The notes beneath the pieces were generated by a model. It saw nothing but the letters and a program-made list of their open reading frames with translations. It did not search any database and was not told where the DNA came from. DNA of 48,371 bases from Candidatus Auribacterota bacterium. GTDB lineage: Bacteria > Auribacterota > JAFGBW01 > JAFGJP01. Each line of letters opens with the position of its first letter. The first letter of the stretch is position 1. Positions 1 through 6,952 of this stretch are shown here, piece after piece. The stretch covers positions 1-48,371 of the forward strand of contig JAGLFH010000027.1 in assembly GCA_023144635.1 (NCBI GenBank), given 5' to 3'. A program made the translations under genes and the position numbers.

Positions 1-700
1 CATGCCCGAAAAGCTCACTTTCTATTAATTCTCTTGGTATTGCCGTACAATTAATACTTATAAAAGGGGCCTTTTTTCTTTCGCTAAGATAATGTATGGC
101 TTTCGCCGTAAGTTCCTTTCCGGTTCCGGTCTCACCTGTAATAAGAACTGGCGTTTTGTCAAAGGTTGCGATTTTTTTGATAAGATTAATAACATCTATC
201 ATGATTTTACTTTGGGGATCATATATAAATGATTTTATATCTGTTTCCAGATGCATGTGCATCATCTCTATTTGTTTTTTTAAGAAAATATTTTCTTTAT
301 AGATCTGATGATATTTTTTTGTTCTCTCTATGGAAGTAAGGAGTTCCGTAAGATCTATCGGTTTTAAGATATAGTCTGTTGCCCCAAGGCGAAGAGCTTT
401 AACAGCGGTGTCTACTTGAGCATGTCCTGTCATAAGTATTACTTCAGTATCAGGAGATTCCTCTTTTATTTTTTGAAGCACATCGATACCACTTATATCA
501 GGAAGGCGAATATCTGAAACGACAAGGTCAACTTCAGTTTTTTTGAACATTTCAACAGCTTCATTACCGGTGCGGGCATTAATTATAGTATATCCCCATT
601 TTTTAAGGAAATCACCGACGGTCTGATGTATGATCTCTTCATCGTCTATAAAAAGTATCTTCACATAATGTTCTTTTTTTGAAAGCCCTTTTTCAGTCAT
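1..700 (-). CDS. Sigma-54-dependent response regulator (NtrC type), C-terminus beyond the window
   Basis: Read directly from the minus strand: an ATG at 700 opens a frame that stays open to base 1 (233 codons). Residues 12-130 form a CheY-like receiver with acidic pair D19/D20, phosphoacceptor D63 (VVSDIRLPD), T91 (LMTGH) and K113 (ILKPID). After a helical linker comes the start of an AAA+ sigma-54 interaction domain with Walker A GETGTGKE at about 189-196, followed by [19 protein letters not shown], the standard NtrC-family sequence just before the GAFTGA loop, which lies outside the window. By family knowledge, phosphorylation drives oligomerisation and ATP-dependent opening of sigma-54 promoters; a Fis-type DNA-binding domain is expected in the missing part. 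No cognate kinase is adjacent. Divided from cheD by 64 bp of A+T-rich DNA. The family call is firm; targets are unknown. Confidence 0.93.
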   Translation of the reverse strand, partial: MTEKGLSKKEHYVKILFIDDEEIIHQTVGDFLKKWGYTIINARTGNEAVEMFKKTEVDLVVSDIRLPDISGIDVLQKIKEESPDTEVILMTGHAQVDTAVKALRLGATDYILKPIDLTELLTSIERTKKYHQIYKENIFLKKQIEMMHMHLETDIKSFIYDPQSKIMIDVINLIKKIATFDKTPVLITGETGTGKELTAKAIHYLSERKKAPFISINCTAIPRELIESELFGH

Positions 701-764
701 ATATTAATTTCCTATATTAATTATTTTTAGATAATATAAGGAATATTCCTTTTATAAGGTTAAT

Positions 765-1262
765 CTATTTCTGATTATATTTCCACAGTAACTGCTCTTT
801 ACTGTTACCTTCCGTGAAGTTTACTTCTCCTTCCCCAACATCAAAAGTAATCGTCCTTCTTTCAAATCCTCCTACTGCTTTTGCAACTATTACTATATCC
901 TTTTCTCTTAATATATCAATAATATATGAAACATTATTATTACCTGTATTATCTCCTTCTCTTTTTAACACATTACCACCCCCCACAAGACTGGTGGTTA
1001 TTTTTTCTCTCTTACCTCCAAGAGCTATCATTCTAGTAAAAAGCTCATCAATAGCATTTTTTGCATATTTTGTTTTTTTCCCTATTGTTTCAATTGGCGC
1101 AACGCCTGGAAGCATTACATGAGCAAGTCCGCCTATTTTATTATCACTATCATATGCAGCAATAGCAACACATGATCCTATACCATTTGAGTGGAGTATG
1201 GCGTTTTTTCTAGCTGCTTTAACATCACTTGTAGAAACTTCTAAAATATGTTTTGTAAACAA
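765..1262 (-). CDS. cheD: CheD, chemoreceptor glutamine deamidase
   Basis: A 165-aa protein with the CheD core: GIGSCVAIAAYD and GGLAHVMLPG give catalytic C31 and H48 at the usual spacing. The third position, Thr in Thermotoga CheD six residues before the Cys, is Ser here (S25), a conservative change. CheD deamidates glutamines in methyl-accepting chemotaxis proteins and binds CheC, tuning adaptation. The later GGGNVLKREGDNTGNNN segment also matches the family. I chose the TTG start at 1262 because AAGGA lies 8 nt upstream; the nearest ATG is not better placed. No other chemotaxis gene is in the window, so it is an orphan locus next to a sigma-54 regulator. It implies that the organism has chemoreceptors elsewhere. 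Confidence 0.93.
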   Translation of the reverse strand: MFTKHILEVSTSDVKAARKNAILHSNGIGSCVAIAAYDSDNKIGGLAHVMLPGVAPIETIGKKTKYAKNAIDELFTRMIALGGKREKITTSLVGGGNVLKREGDNTGNNNVSYIIDILREKDIVIVAKAVGGFERRTITFDVGEGEVNFTEGNSKEQLLWKYNQK

Positions 1263-1472
1263 ATGTTATATCCTTATATTTTTTAGTATTCTATCACGCA
1301 TAAAGATTTTTCAAAAGTTTAAACTACTCTTGCTTTTTATCATATTTGTATAATTAACATTTTAAGATTACACTATTTTTTATCATTAATATTTCATTTT
1401 AAATAGGCAATTGTAGTTATCTAAGTTTCTTTTATTTTCTGCTCCGCCTGTTCAATTTGAATAGAAGCTTAT

Positions 1473-2135
1473 CTATTCCATAATTAGATCTTTGATTTTC
1501 TTAAGGCTTCTTTGGTATGATGATCTTTGATTTACAAATTTTTTATATTCTTTTTTGGTAATTATTAAAACATCCTCATATTTGCAAATCTTTTCATTAT
1601 CTTCACTTTCATTCACATATTCTAAATACGATGATTCCTGCCAATCCTCAGGTTTATCAACAAGATAAGATGTTACAGGATTGAGATGAAGATATCTGGT
1701 TAAATGAAGTAATTGCTCTTCATTTTTCACCAGTATATTTTTAAATCTGCTTTGCCACAATGGCCCTTTCCTCTTATATTTGTTATTAAAATATCTGGTA
1801 TAGCTATTTAGAGTATTGGCTATAATATTAGAAATTCCGTTATTTTTTATTTGTTTTAAAACAAAATGAAAATGTGTTGGCATAAGGCAGTATGCTATTA
1901 TTTCGACTATATTTTCTTGCTTTTCCATCAAGCTTTTATCAAGTTTCTTTTCTTCAAGATTTTTAATATATACCGAATATCTCAAATTAATTTTTTCTTT
2001 TTGATAATACTTAAAGGTTTTGATCATTCTTGAATACTCTTCTGCATTATTAAAGATTTTAAATCCGGCAATACTTTTACTAAACACATGATAAACTTCA
2101 CCTGAAACAAGAACATCTTTCCTCCTGCTAACCAT
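1473..2135 (-). CDS. Y1 (HUH) transposase of the IS200/REP-associated type
   Basis: A 220-aa protein with the HUH nuclease signature H88-F-H90 in AYCLMPTHFHFVL and a downstream helix SYTRYFNNKY that supplies the catalytic tyrosine (Y112 or Y115), followed by the GPLWQSRFKN and LTRYLHLNPV blocks typical of REP-associated tyrosine transposases (RAYTs). These enzymes nick single-stranded palindromic DNA. The frame is intact. I prefer ATG at 2135 over the GTG at 2138 because AAGGAGG sits 4 nt before the ATG and almost touches the GTG. A small hairpin (GAATAGA / TCTATTC, 1459-1478) overlaps the stop codon. A much stronger palindrome lies 29 bp upstream at 2164-2202, as expected for a RAYT and its target. 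Domesticated copies are common, so activity cannot be judged. Confidence 0.88.
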   Translation of the reverse strand: MVSRRKDVLVSGEVYHVFSKSIAGFKIFNNAEEYSRMIKTFKYYQKEKINLRYSVYIKNLEEKKLDKSLMEKQENIVEIIAYCLMPTHFHFVLKQIKNNGISNIIANTLNSYTRYFNNKYKRKGPLWQSRFKNILVKNEEQLLHLTRYLHLNPVTSYLVDKPEDWQESSYLEYVNESEDNEKICKYEDVLIITKKEYKKFVNQRSSYQRSLKKIKDLIME

Positions 2136-2163
2136 CACCCCTCCTTCTCATTCTTTAACAAAT

Positions 2164-2202
2164 CCAACCTAATATACACCTCCGGGGTGTATTCTAGGTT
2201 GG
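2164..2202. repeat. 17-bp-arm palindrome next to the Y1 transposase (REP-like)
   Basis: Arms CCAACCTAATATACACC (2164-2180) and GGTGTATTCTAGGTTGG (2186-2202) pair at 15 of 17 positions around a 5-nt loop TCCGG; T2163/A2203 adds one more pair. It lies between the transposase start and the divergently transcribed sirtuin gene. RAYT-type enzymes recognise such hairpins, so this may be the element's substrate, or a structure in the 5' leader of either gene. No second copy was seen in this window. Confidence 0.75.
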
Positions 2203-2258
2203 AATTAAGGAATTGACATTGGATTGGTTTAAGTTAATAATTTCAAGATAGGTGACAA

Positions 2259-3014
2259 ATGACTAATATTAATAAAACAGATGAATTTGGAAAGGTGTTG
2301 AAAGAATGTAATAATATTGTGTGTTTTACAGGTGCAGGAATTAGCACAGAATCAGGGATACCGGATTATAGAAGTAAAGGAGGTATTTGGGAAAACTTTC
2401 AGCCGGTTTATATAGATGAATTTCTAAGGAGTAAAGAAAAAAGGATACTTTATTGGCAAAGAAAGATTGAGCTCTGGGAAGGTATAAGTAATGGAAAACC
2501 GAATTCCGGACACATGTTCATTAAAAAACTTTATGATATGAATAAACTAACCGGACTGATTACACAAAATATTGACGGGCTTCATGAAAAAAGCGGCCTT
2601 CCAAAAAAGATCATAATAAACCTTCACGGAACCAATCTTGAGACCATATGCCTTGATTGCGGGTACTTAATTCCTTCAGAAAAAGTATTTGCTAAGATCG
2701 ATCTTGATAAAGACGTACCGCTTTGCCCTGAATGCAATGGTTTTTTAAAGCCAAACACCATATCTTTCGGACAACAATTAAGACCTAATGATCTTGAAAA
2801 ATCAAAAATGCTTTCTGAATCATGCGATCTCATGATGGCAATCGGATCGACTCTTGTTGTTCAACCTGCAGCAACATTCCCTATGTTAGCAAAAAAGACT
2901 AATGCAAAACTTGCAATTATAACACTTTCCGAAACACCGCTTGATAATTATGCTGATTTTGTTTTCCACATGAAAATAGGCGAGTTTGTAGAGATTTTTT
3001 CGGAACTGTCCTAA
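2259..3014 (+). CDS. cobB: Sirtuin, NAD-dependent protein deacylase (SIR2 family)
   Basis: A 251-aa single-domain sirtuin. Visible motifs are the NAD-binding GAGIS (25-29), TQNIDGLHE (102-110), catalytic H123 in NLHG, a four-cysteine zinc site C131-x2-C134 and C156-x2-C159, SFGQ, and GSTL for the Rossmann fold. Sirtuins remove acyl groups from lysine, consuming NAD and giving nicotinamide and O-acyl-ADP-ribose. The early motif STESGIPDYRS followed by GGIWENF resembles class II/SIRT4-like and bacterial relatives more than the CobB class III motif, so substrate preference (acetyl or longer acyl) is open and the symbol is only the usual bacterial label. AGGTGA just before the ATG at 2259 supports the start. 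It stands alone, divergent from the transposase and followed by a long gene-free stretch. Confidence 0.93.
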   Translation: MTNINKTDEFGKVLKECNNIVCFTGAGISTESGIPDYRSKGGIWENFQPVYIDEFLRSKEKRILYWQRKIELWEGISNGKPNSGHMFIKKLYDMNKLTGLITQNIDGLHEKSGLPKKIIINLHGTNLETICLDCGYLIPSEKVFAKIDLDKDVPLCPECNGFLKPNTISFGQQLRPNDLEKSKMLSESCDLMMAIGSTLVVQPAATFPMLAKKTNAKLAIITLSETPLDNYADFVFHMKIGEFVEIFSELS

Positions 3015-3840
3015 TAATCAAACTGACTTATATTTCATCACAATGAGCACAACTATTGTGCTGCAATACGCCCCTTGTATGTTTTCACAATTTCGGTAAC
3101 AAAATCTTCCAACAGGATTATCGCGTGACCACGTTCACGTGGCAGAACAGACATGATATGAGAATCTTAATTTAAAATCATATGGTACTGTTAACTATAT
3201 GAAACTCGTTTTATTACGATCTATATTAATTAATTTATAATCTTAAACTGGATGATTTCATTCCATACCGATAATCTGGACTGAAACAAACAATTTTATT
3301 TACAAAATACTCTTTTCAGCCTGAGTTTAGTTTTTCACAATTTCAGTAACAGAAAAGTTAGACAGGATAACAGGATTGACATGATTAGAAAGATTTCGTA
3401 ATAAAGTATTAGTTATAATAATACTCAACTTCAAACTGGTACATAGAATGGGGTAAGCTCAAGATCACTTTTTTGGTTTAAATGTTTTTGTAAGATATTC
3501 TATTGCACATTGTTGTGTGTGAAATCCTAAAAAGGTTATTTATTGTAATGGTTTTTTGTAAAAATCAGATGCTATCCGTCATACATTTAGTCTGGACGGA
3601 TAGATACAATTTGATCTACTAAATATGCTTATATTTATCCTGCCTATCTTGTTAATCCTGTCAAAAAAGAGTTTTTAAGATAAACTGATTTATTATCTAA
3701 ATTGTGACAATATATACCCTACAATACAAATTGAATAAAATCAGAATTCACAGAGTAAATTACACTTCGTTGCCATGCTTTCTATTTGGTTAAATAAAGA
3801 TATTAAAAAAAGTATGAAAACGAAATTGAAAACTTAAGCT
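3015..3840. other. Gene-free stretch with hairpins and decayed repeats
   Basis: No credible coding frame on either strand. It holds a 7-bp hairpin AGCACAA-CTA-TTGTGCT (3046-3062) just after the sirtuin stop, a compact palindrome CCACGTTCACGTGG (3129-3142), a 9-bp inverted repeat (3572-3603), and two versions of a degenerate phrase TTTTTCACAATTTC-GTAACA (near 3080 and 3336). ACAGGATAACAGGATTGACATG (about 3363-3384) and the opposite-strand-like TTAATCCTGTCAAAAAA (about 3651-3667) belong to a short dispersed repeat also seen near 24634 and 46764. It looks like a mosaic of small repeats; a short RNA gene cannot be excluded. Confidence 0.6.
3572..3603. repeat. 9-bp perfect inverted repeat
   Basis: CTATCCGTC (3572-3580) and GACGGATAG (3595-3603) are exact reverse complements around a 14-nt loop, inside the gene-free stretch after the sirtuin gene. 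There is no T-run after either arm, so a classical terminator is unlikely. It may be a remnant of a mobile repeat or part of a small structured RNA. Confidence 0.5.
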
Positions 3841-4044
3841 TTAAGAAGCGCTTTCTTCAACTTTTTTAATAAGACTGTCAAGGATGGCAATGTGTTTTTT
3901 CTCTTCCTGTGCTATTTCGGAAAGGATATCGATCACTTTTGTATCTTTTAGGTTTTCTTTGAGAGTATTATAGCCCAAAAATGCTGTTGTATCGTATTTG
4001 TGAAGCTCTTTTAAATATTTTAAAACAACTTTTTCAGAATTCAT
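3841..4044 (-). CDS. Small helical protein with a ferritin-like ExxH motif (67 aa)
   Basis: Not assignable to a named family with certainty. The 67-aa product is predicted to be two helices. The second carries QEEKKH, so E48-x-x-H51 matches the metal-binding ExxH half-site of ferritin/rubrerythrin-like proteins; the first helix has D18 but no clear matching Glu. Its C-terminal half aligns without gaps on the His to the upstream neighbour at 4034-4270 and both end in VEES, so the two look like tandem paralogues. The start overlaps the end of that gene by 11 bp, implying translational coupling. An inferred role is a two-helix subunit that pairs, alone or with its neighbour, into a four-helix bundle. 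Helical hairpins can mimic this, so the family call is tentative. Confidence 0.6.
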   Translation of the reverse strand: MNSEKVVLKYLKELHKYDTTAFLGYNTLKENLKDTKVIDILSEIAQEEKKHIAILDSLIKKVEESAS

Positions 4045-4270
4045 CTTTACCTGATTCCTCTACGTATTTTTCTAATTCCTTTACCAGAGACATATGTTTT
4101 TCACCGTCTTTTGATAGGATATTTAGTTTTTCGTTGATCTCTTTTTTAAGGGCATCATTAATAACTGAATTTTGAAGAATAGTTTTTAAAAATTCATTAA
4201 GCTTCATAGTTATTGCATCTTCAAGCTCAATGAATCTCCTAACATAAGGAATTAGCTCCATAGAATTCAT
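4034..4270 (-). CDS. Small helical protein, paralogue of the next gene (78 aa)
   Basis: A 78-aa, charged, helix-rich protein without a signal peptide or membrane segment. Helix 1 contains ELEDA (E15-A19), helix 2 contains DGEKH with H59. Compared with the downstream 67-aa paralogue the His is kept but the Glu three residues before it is Gly (G56), so a complete ExxH metal half-site is missing. The ends of both proteins (H plus about 14 residues to VEES) line up well. The start ATG at 4270 has no clear Shine-Dalgarno; an internal ATG at 4261 (M4) is an alternative. It overlaps the next gene by 11 bp in the same direction. The function is unknown; a degenerate partner of a ferritin-like subunit is an inference only. 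Confidence 0.6.
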   Translation of the reverse strand: MNSMELIPYVRRFIELEDAITMKLNEFLKTILQNSVINDALKKEINEKLNILSKDGEKHMSLVKELEKYVEESGKDEF

Positions 4271-4327
4271 AAGATCATTATATCATTATTTCTCTGAAAT
4301 AAAAAAGATATATGTTATATTTGTTAC

Positions 4328-4355
4328 TTGAAAACTTACCCTTTTTTTTGATAAT
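4328..4355 (+). promoter_or_regulatory. Possible sigma-70 promoter for the 97-aa gene
   Basis: TTGAAA (4328-4333) and GATAAT (4350-4355) are separated by 16 bp and lie about 45 bp before the ATG at 4400, upstream of the T10-G9 tract. The match is good, but such hexamers arise easily in A+T-rich DNA. Confidence 0.4.
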
Positions 4356-4375
4356 ATTTTATTAACACATTTTCA

Positions 4376-4394
4376 TTTTTTTTTTGGGGGGGGG
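4376..4394 (+). repeat. T10-G9 homopolymer tract immediately before a start codon
   Basis: Ten T (4376-4385) are followed directly by nine G (4386-4394), then AAATT and the ATG at 4400. The G run occupies the Shine-Dalgarno position. Long poly-G in this A+T-rich DNA is striking; such tracts change length by slipped-strand pairing and can switch expression. A sequencing or assembly error in the homopolymer is also possible. Confidence 0.7.
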
Positions 4395-4399
4395 AAATT

Positions 4400-4693
4400 A
4401 TGACGCTTGAACAAGTCGCAGTAACACTTAACACAAAACTAATTCTTGTTTATGACCCTCAGGCTGGAGGGAGCTACGACGCTTACTTTAAAAACACGAA
4501 GCTACGTACAAAAACAGGAAATAAGACAGAGCCACTTTTAGGAAAAGGTAAAACATCACAGGCTGCATTAAGAGAGCTTGAAAGCAATATTAAAAACAAT
4601 ATTGTCTTTCTTTTTGATGAATCTGATACTGCAGAAGATGTCCCTAAAGCATACAGAGTCCTACATGATCTAAAAGTAATACCTGTAGTTTAA
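4400..4693 (+). CDS. Orphan 97-aa protein, alpha/beta, function unknown
   Basis: I do not recognise this protein. It is soluble, with no signal peptide, and the predicted order of elements is strand (LILVYDP), strand (SYDAYFKN), strand (EPLLGKG), helix (TSQAALRELESNIKN) and strand (IVFLF). This beta-beta-beta-alpha-beta order, with GKGKTSQAA before the helix, recalls the HicB-like fold found in antitoxins, but no HicA-type toxin gene is next to it and the similarity is only topological. It is transcribed alone, convergent with the response regulator at 4720-5610, with only 26 bp between the two stops. The start is set by the ATG directly after the T10-G9 tract, whose G run would act as an unusual ribosome-binding site. 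Confidence 0.65.
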   Translation: MTLEQVAVTLNTKLILVYDPQAGGSYDAYFKNTKLRTKTGNKTEPLLGKGKTSQAALRELESNIKNNIVFLFDESDTAEDVPKAYRVLHDLKVIPVV

Positions 4694-4719
4694 AAAAAGA
4701 AAACCTAAAACCCTAGACA

Positions 4720-5610
4720 CTAATCAGAAGATTCTTCCTGAATGCTCACATCTTTATTTTTGGGGGGACGCCCCTTCTTTTTATCAATAAGTCCAAGAAT
4801 TCCTTCTTTATTGAACTTCTTGTAAATCTGATAAAAAGCTTCACGCGTAAGACTATATTCTTTGCAAAGTTTACTTATATTAGGTTTTTTTTCAACGGCT
4901 GCTTTTCGAACCATTTCAAGTTTTTTCTGTACATAATCATCAGGATCAACAAAAAACTTTAAACCCAGCCTGCAAGTGGGCTCTTTAAAAGGCCCTTCTT
5001 TTACCCTTATACGATCCCTTATACGATTAAAGACCCTTTGATGCAAAAGACCGGCAGGCCCGTATTTCATAAATCTTCTGCTTAATATGTAAAAATCCTG
5101 CCTGTTAAATTTAAAAAACTTACATGCAAGTTTTATGTTTTTGATCTTACCAGAATACAATGCCCTTAAAAATTCATACTTACTTATATCATTTCTATCA
5201 ATCGGATACTCATATTCATCATTTATGTAAATAAGTTCATTATAAAACTCATCCATATATTTTTTTGATATTTTAAGGATTTCATTTGTATCAATAGGTT
5301 TTTTAATATAATCATCTGCCCCTGCTTTCATAGCAGCAACTGCTACCATTTCTGAACCTTTTCCAGTAAGCATTATGATCTTTGATCTTTTAAGGGTTCT
5401 TTTTGCCTTTTTAATTATCTTTATACCATCCGTATCAGGCAAAAGATAATCAACAAACAAAACAGCCGGATAATCTTCTTTGATGCTTTTCATTGCCTTT
5501 GCGGCACTGTCATATGTTACAACCTCATAACCCTTATCTTTGAAAAGTAAAGTTAGAAAATCGCAAATTTCTTGTGAATCATCTATGATTTCAACTTTTT
5601 TACGAAACAA
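4720..5610 (-). CDS. Response regulator with tandem transposase-like helix-turn-helix output
   Basis: Residues 5-118 form a receiver: D10/D11, phosphoacceptor D54 (LFVDYLLPDTDG), T82 (MLTGKG) and K104 (YIKKPID). The remaining 178 residues are not a standard output domain. Two similar helix-turn-helix-like segments can be seen: about 158-192 (ACKFFKFNRQDFYILSRR, then GPAGLL) and about 243-283 (LCKEYSLTREAFYQIYKK, then GILGLIDKKKGRPP). The second has the pattern of the homeodomain-like N-terminal domain of many transposases (helix, short turn, FYxIYKKFxxEGxxGL, then a basic RPP tail). I infer a DNA-binding regulator whose output was built from such a domain. A TTG start at 5610 is chosen because AAGGAG lies 6 nt upstream. 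No histidine kinase is adjacent. Confidence 0.85.
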   Translation of the reverse strand: MFRKKVEIIDDSQEICDFLTLLFKDKGYEVVTYDSAAKAMKSIKEDYPAVLFVDYLLPDTDGIKIIKKAKRTLKRSKIIMLTGKGSEMVAVAAMKAGADDYIKKPIDTNEILKISKKYMDEFYNELIYINDEYEYPIDRNDISKYEFLRALYSGKIKNIKLACKFFKFNRQDFYILSRRFMKYGPAGLLHQRVFNRIRDRIRVKEGPFKEPTCRLGLKFFVDPDDYVQKKLEMVRKAAVEKKPNISKLCKEYSLTREAFYQIYKKFNKEGILGLIDKKKGRPPKNKDVSIQEESSD

Positions 5611-5949
5611 TTTTAACTCCTTTTCTTACATAAAATTTTATTTAAGGATTTATATTTATAAAAATACTTATCCATTTAATATAATAATATACAATAAAAA
5701 TACAAATAATTCAACACAAAAATCTACTTAACTCTTTTTATTACAAAATGTTAATAAATATTATATTATCAAGTTTCTGAAGAATAATCTATTTACACTT
5801 CACAAATTTTCAGATTACTTTAAAAATATCTTTATAAACATAGTTAGTCAAATATGTAAAACATAAAATATCTTCAAATTTCTGGAATTCTAAGGATTAA
5901 ATACCAGAAATTTAATGATTGAGGTTTTTAATTTATTAGTAAATACTAT
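5611..5949. other. A+T-rich divergent spacer between response regulator and dusB
   Basis: Very A+T-rich, no coding frame that I trust. It must contain the divergent promoters of the response-regulator gene and of dusB-mfd, but no clear -35/-10 pair stands out. The only marked structure is the inverted repeat at 5876-5913. Confidence 0.5.
5876..5913. repeat. 10-bp inverted repeat upstream of dusB
   Basis: AAATTTCTGG (5876-5885) and CCAGAAATTT (5904-5913) are exact reverse complements separated by 18 nt, ending 36 bp before the dusB start. Arm length and spacing would suit a dimeric repressor site or a 5'-leader hairpin. Confidence 0.5.
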
Positions 5950-6945
5950 ATGATTATTATGAAAACTTCTCTATTTATAAAGACATTGCTTGAAAAAAAA
6001 CTAATACTCCCACCATTAAGCGGATTTACAGACTTTCCTTATCGTTTAATATTGTCCGATTTCTCTCCTCCATTTATTACAACAGAAATGGTAAAAACCC
6101 GAGCTGTTATAGAACATAACGACAAGACACTAAGCATGTTACGAAAGGAAAACGGTCCTCATCTAAAAGGAGCACAAATTCTTGGAAGCGACCCCGTTAT
6201 AATGGCAAAAGCAGCCCAAAAGATACAAGATATAGGCTTTGATTTTGTTGATATAAATATGGGGTGCACGGTAAAAAAAGTAACCTCCAAGGGAGAAGGT
6301 ATTTCTCTTATGAAAGATGAAGGACATGCGTCAGCAATTGTAAAAGCTGTTTCTAACGCTGTAAGTATTCCTGTCACTGCTAAATTAAGGACAGGTTTTT
6401 CTGTTGATTCAATTAATGTTTTATCGCTATCAGAAAAGTTGGCCTCGAATGGTGCAAAAGCTATAACAATACATGGGAGAACAGGAGAAAAGAAATTCTG
6501 CCAAAAAGTCGATATGGATATTATTCGTGAGGCGACTAAACTCCTTACAATACCAGTGATAGCAAATGGAGGCATCTTTTCGGCAGATGATGCGGTAAAA
6601 ATGCTTGAATATACCTCAGCCTCCGCAGTAATGCCAGGAAGAGGCATACTTGGTAACCCATGGCTTATTACAGAAATAACAAATGCTTTTGAAAACAAAC
6701 CGTATAAGCCTCCATCGCTAAAAGAAAAAAAGGAAATATGTAAAAAGCATCTTGGTTATATATGCGAGTATTACGGTGAAAGAACAGGTATTCTAAAAAT
6801 GCGTAAAATAACACCTTGGTATTTTTCAACCTGCCGCAACATAAAATATTTAAGACGTGATGTCCAGGAAGCCAAAACCATTGATAATATCAACAAATTA
6901 TTAGATAAAATAATCGAAGAAAATAATACATCCATATACAAATAG
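5950..6945 (+). CDS. dusB: tRNA-dihydrouridine synthase (DusB type)
   Basis: A 331-aa TIM-barrel flavoprotein that reduces uridines in tRNA using FMN and NADPH. The N-terminal PPLSGFTDFPYR block, NMGC with catalytic C106, the KLRTGF lysine strand, the HGRT motif and the FMN-phosphate loop GRGILGNPW identify the family. The usual GCPVKKV is GCTVKKV here (Pro to Thr), a small deviation. The C-terminal helical domain (HLGYICEYYGE, then MRK) is present, so it is full length. Two starts are possible, ATG at 5950 and ATG at 5959 (MIIM); neither has a visible Shine-Dalgarno. Only 7 bp separate it from mfd, so both are probably one transcript. Confidence 0.92.
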   Translation: MIIMKTSLFIKTLLEKKLILPPLSGFTDFPYRLILSDFSPPFITTEMVKTRAVIEHNDKTLSMLRKENGPHLKGAQILGSDPVIMAKAAQKIQDIGFDFVDINMGCTVKKVTSKGEGISLMKDEGHASAIVKAVSNAVSIPVTAKLRTGFSVDSINVLSLSEKLASNGAKAITIHGRTGEKKFCQKVDMDIIREATKLLTIPVIANGGIFSADDAVKMLEYTSASAVMPGRGILGNPWLITEITNAFENKPYKPPSLKEKKEICKKHLGYICEYYGERTGILKMRKITPWYFSTCRNIKYLRRDVQEAKTIDNINKLLDKIIEENNTSIYK

Positions 6946-6952
6946 ATTTAAA

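Noticed and set aside
3129..3142. CCACGTTCACGTGG as an operator
   Set aside because: It lies in a gene-free stretch more than 600 bp from the nearest start codon, so a role as operator is unlikely.
4400..4693. Toxin-antitoxin locus based on HicB-like topology
   Set aside because: No HicA-like partner is adjacent and the similarity is only in the predicted order of strands and helix.
6159..6698. A 179-aa minus-strand frame inside dusB
   Set aside because: dusB motifs run through the whole interval on the plus strand; the antisense frame has no recognisable feature.
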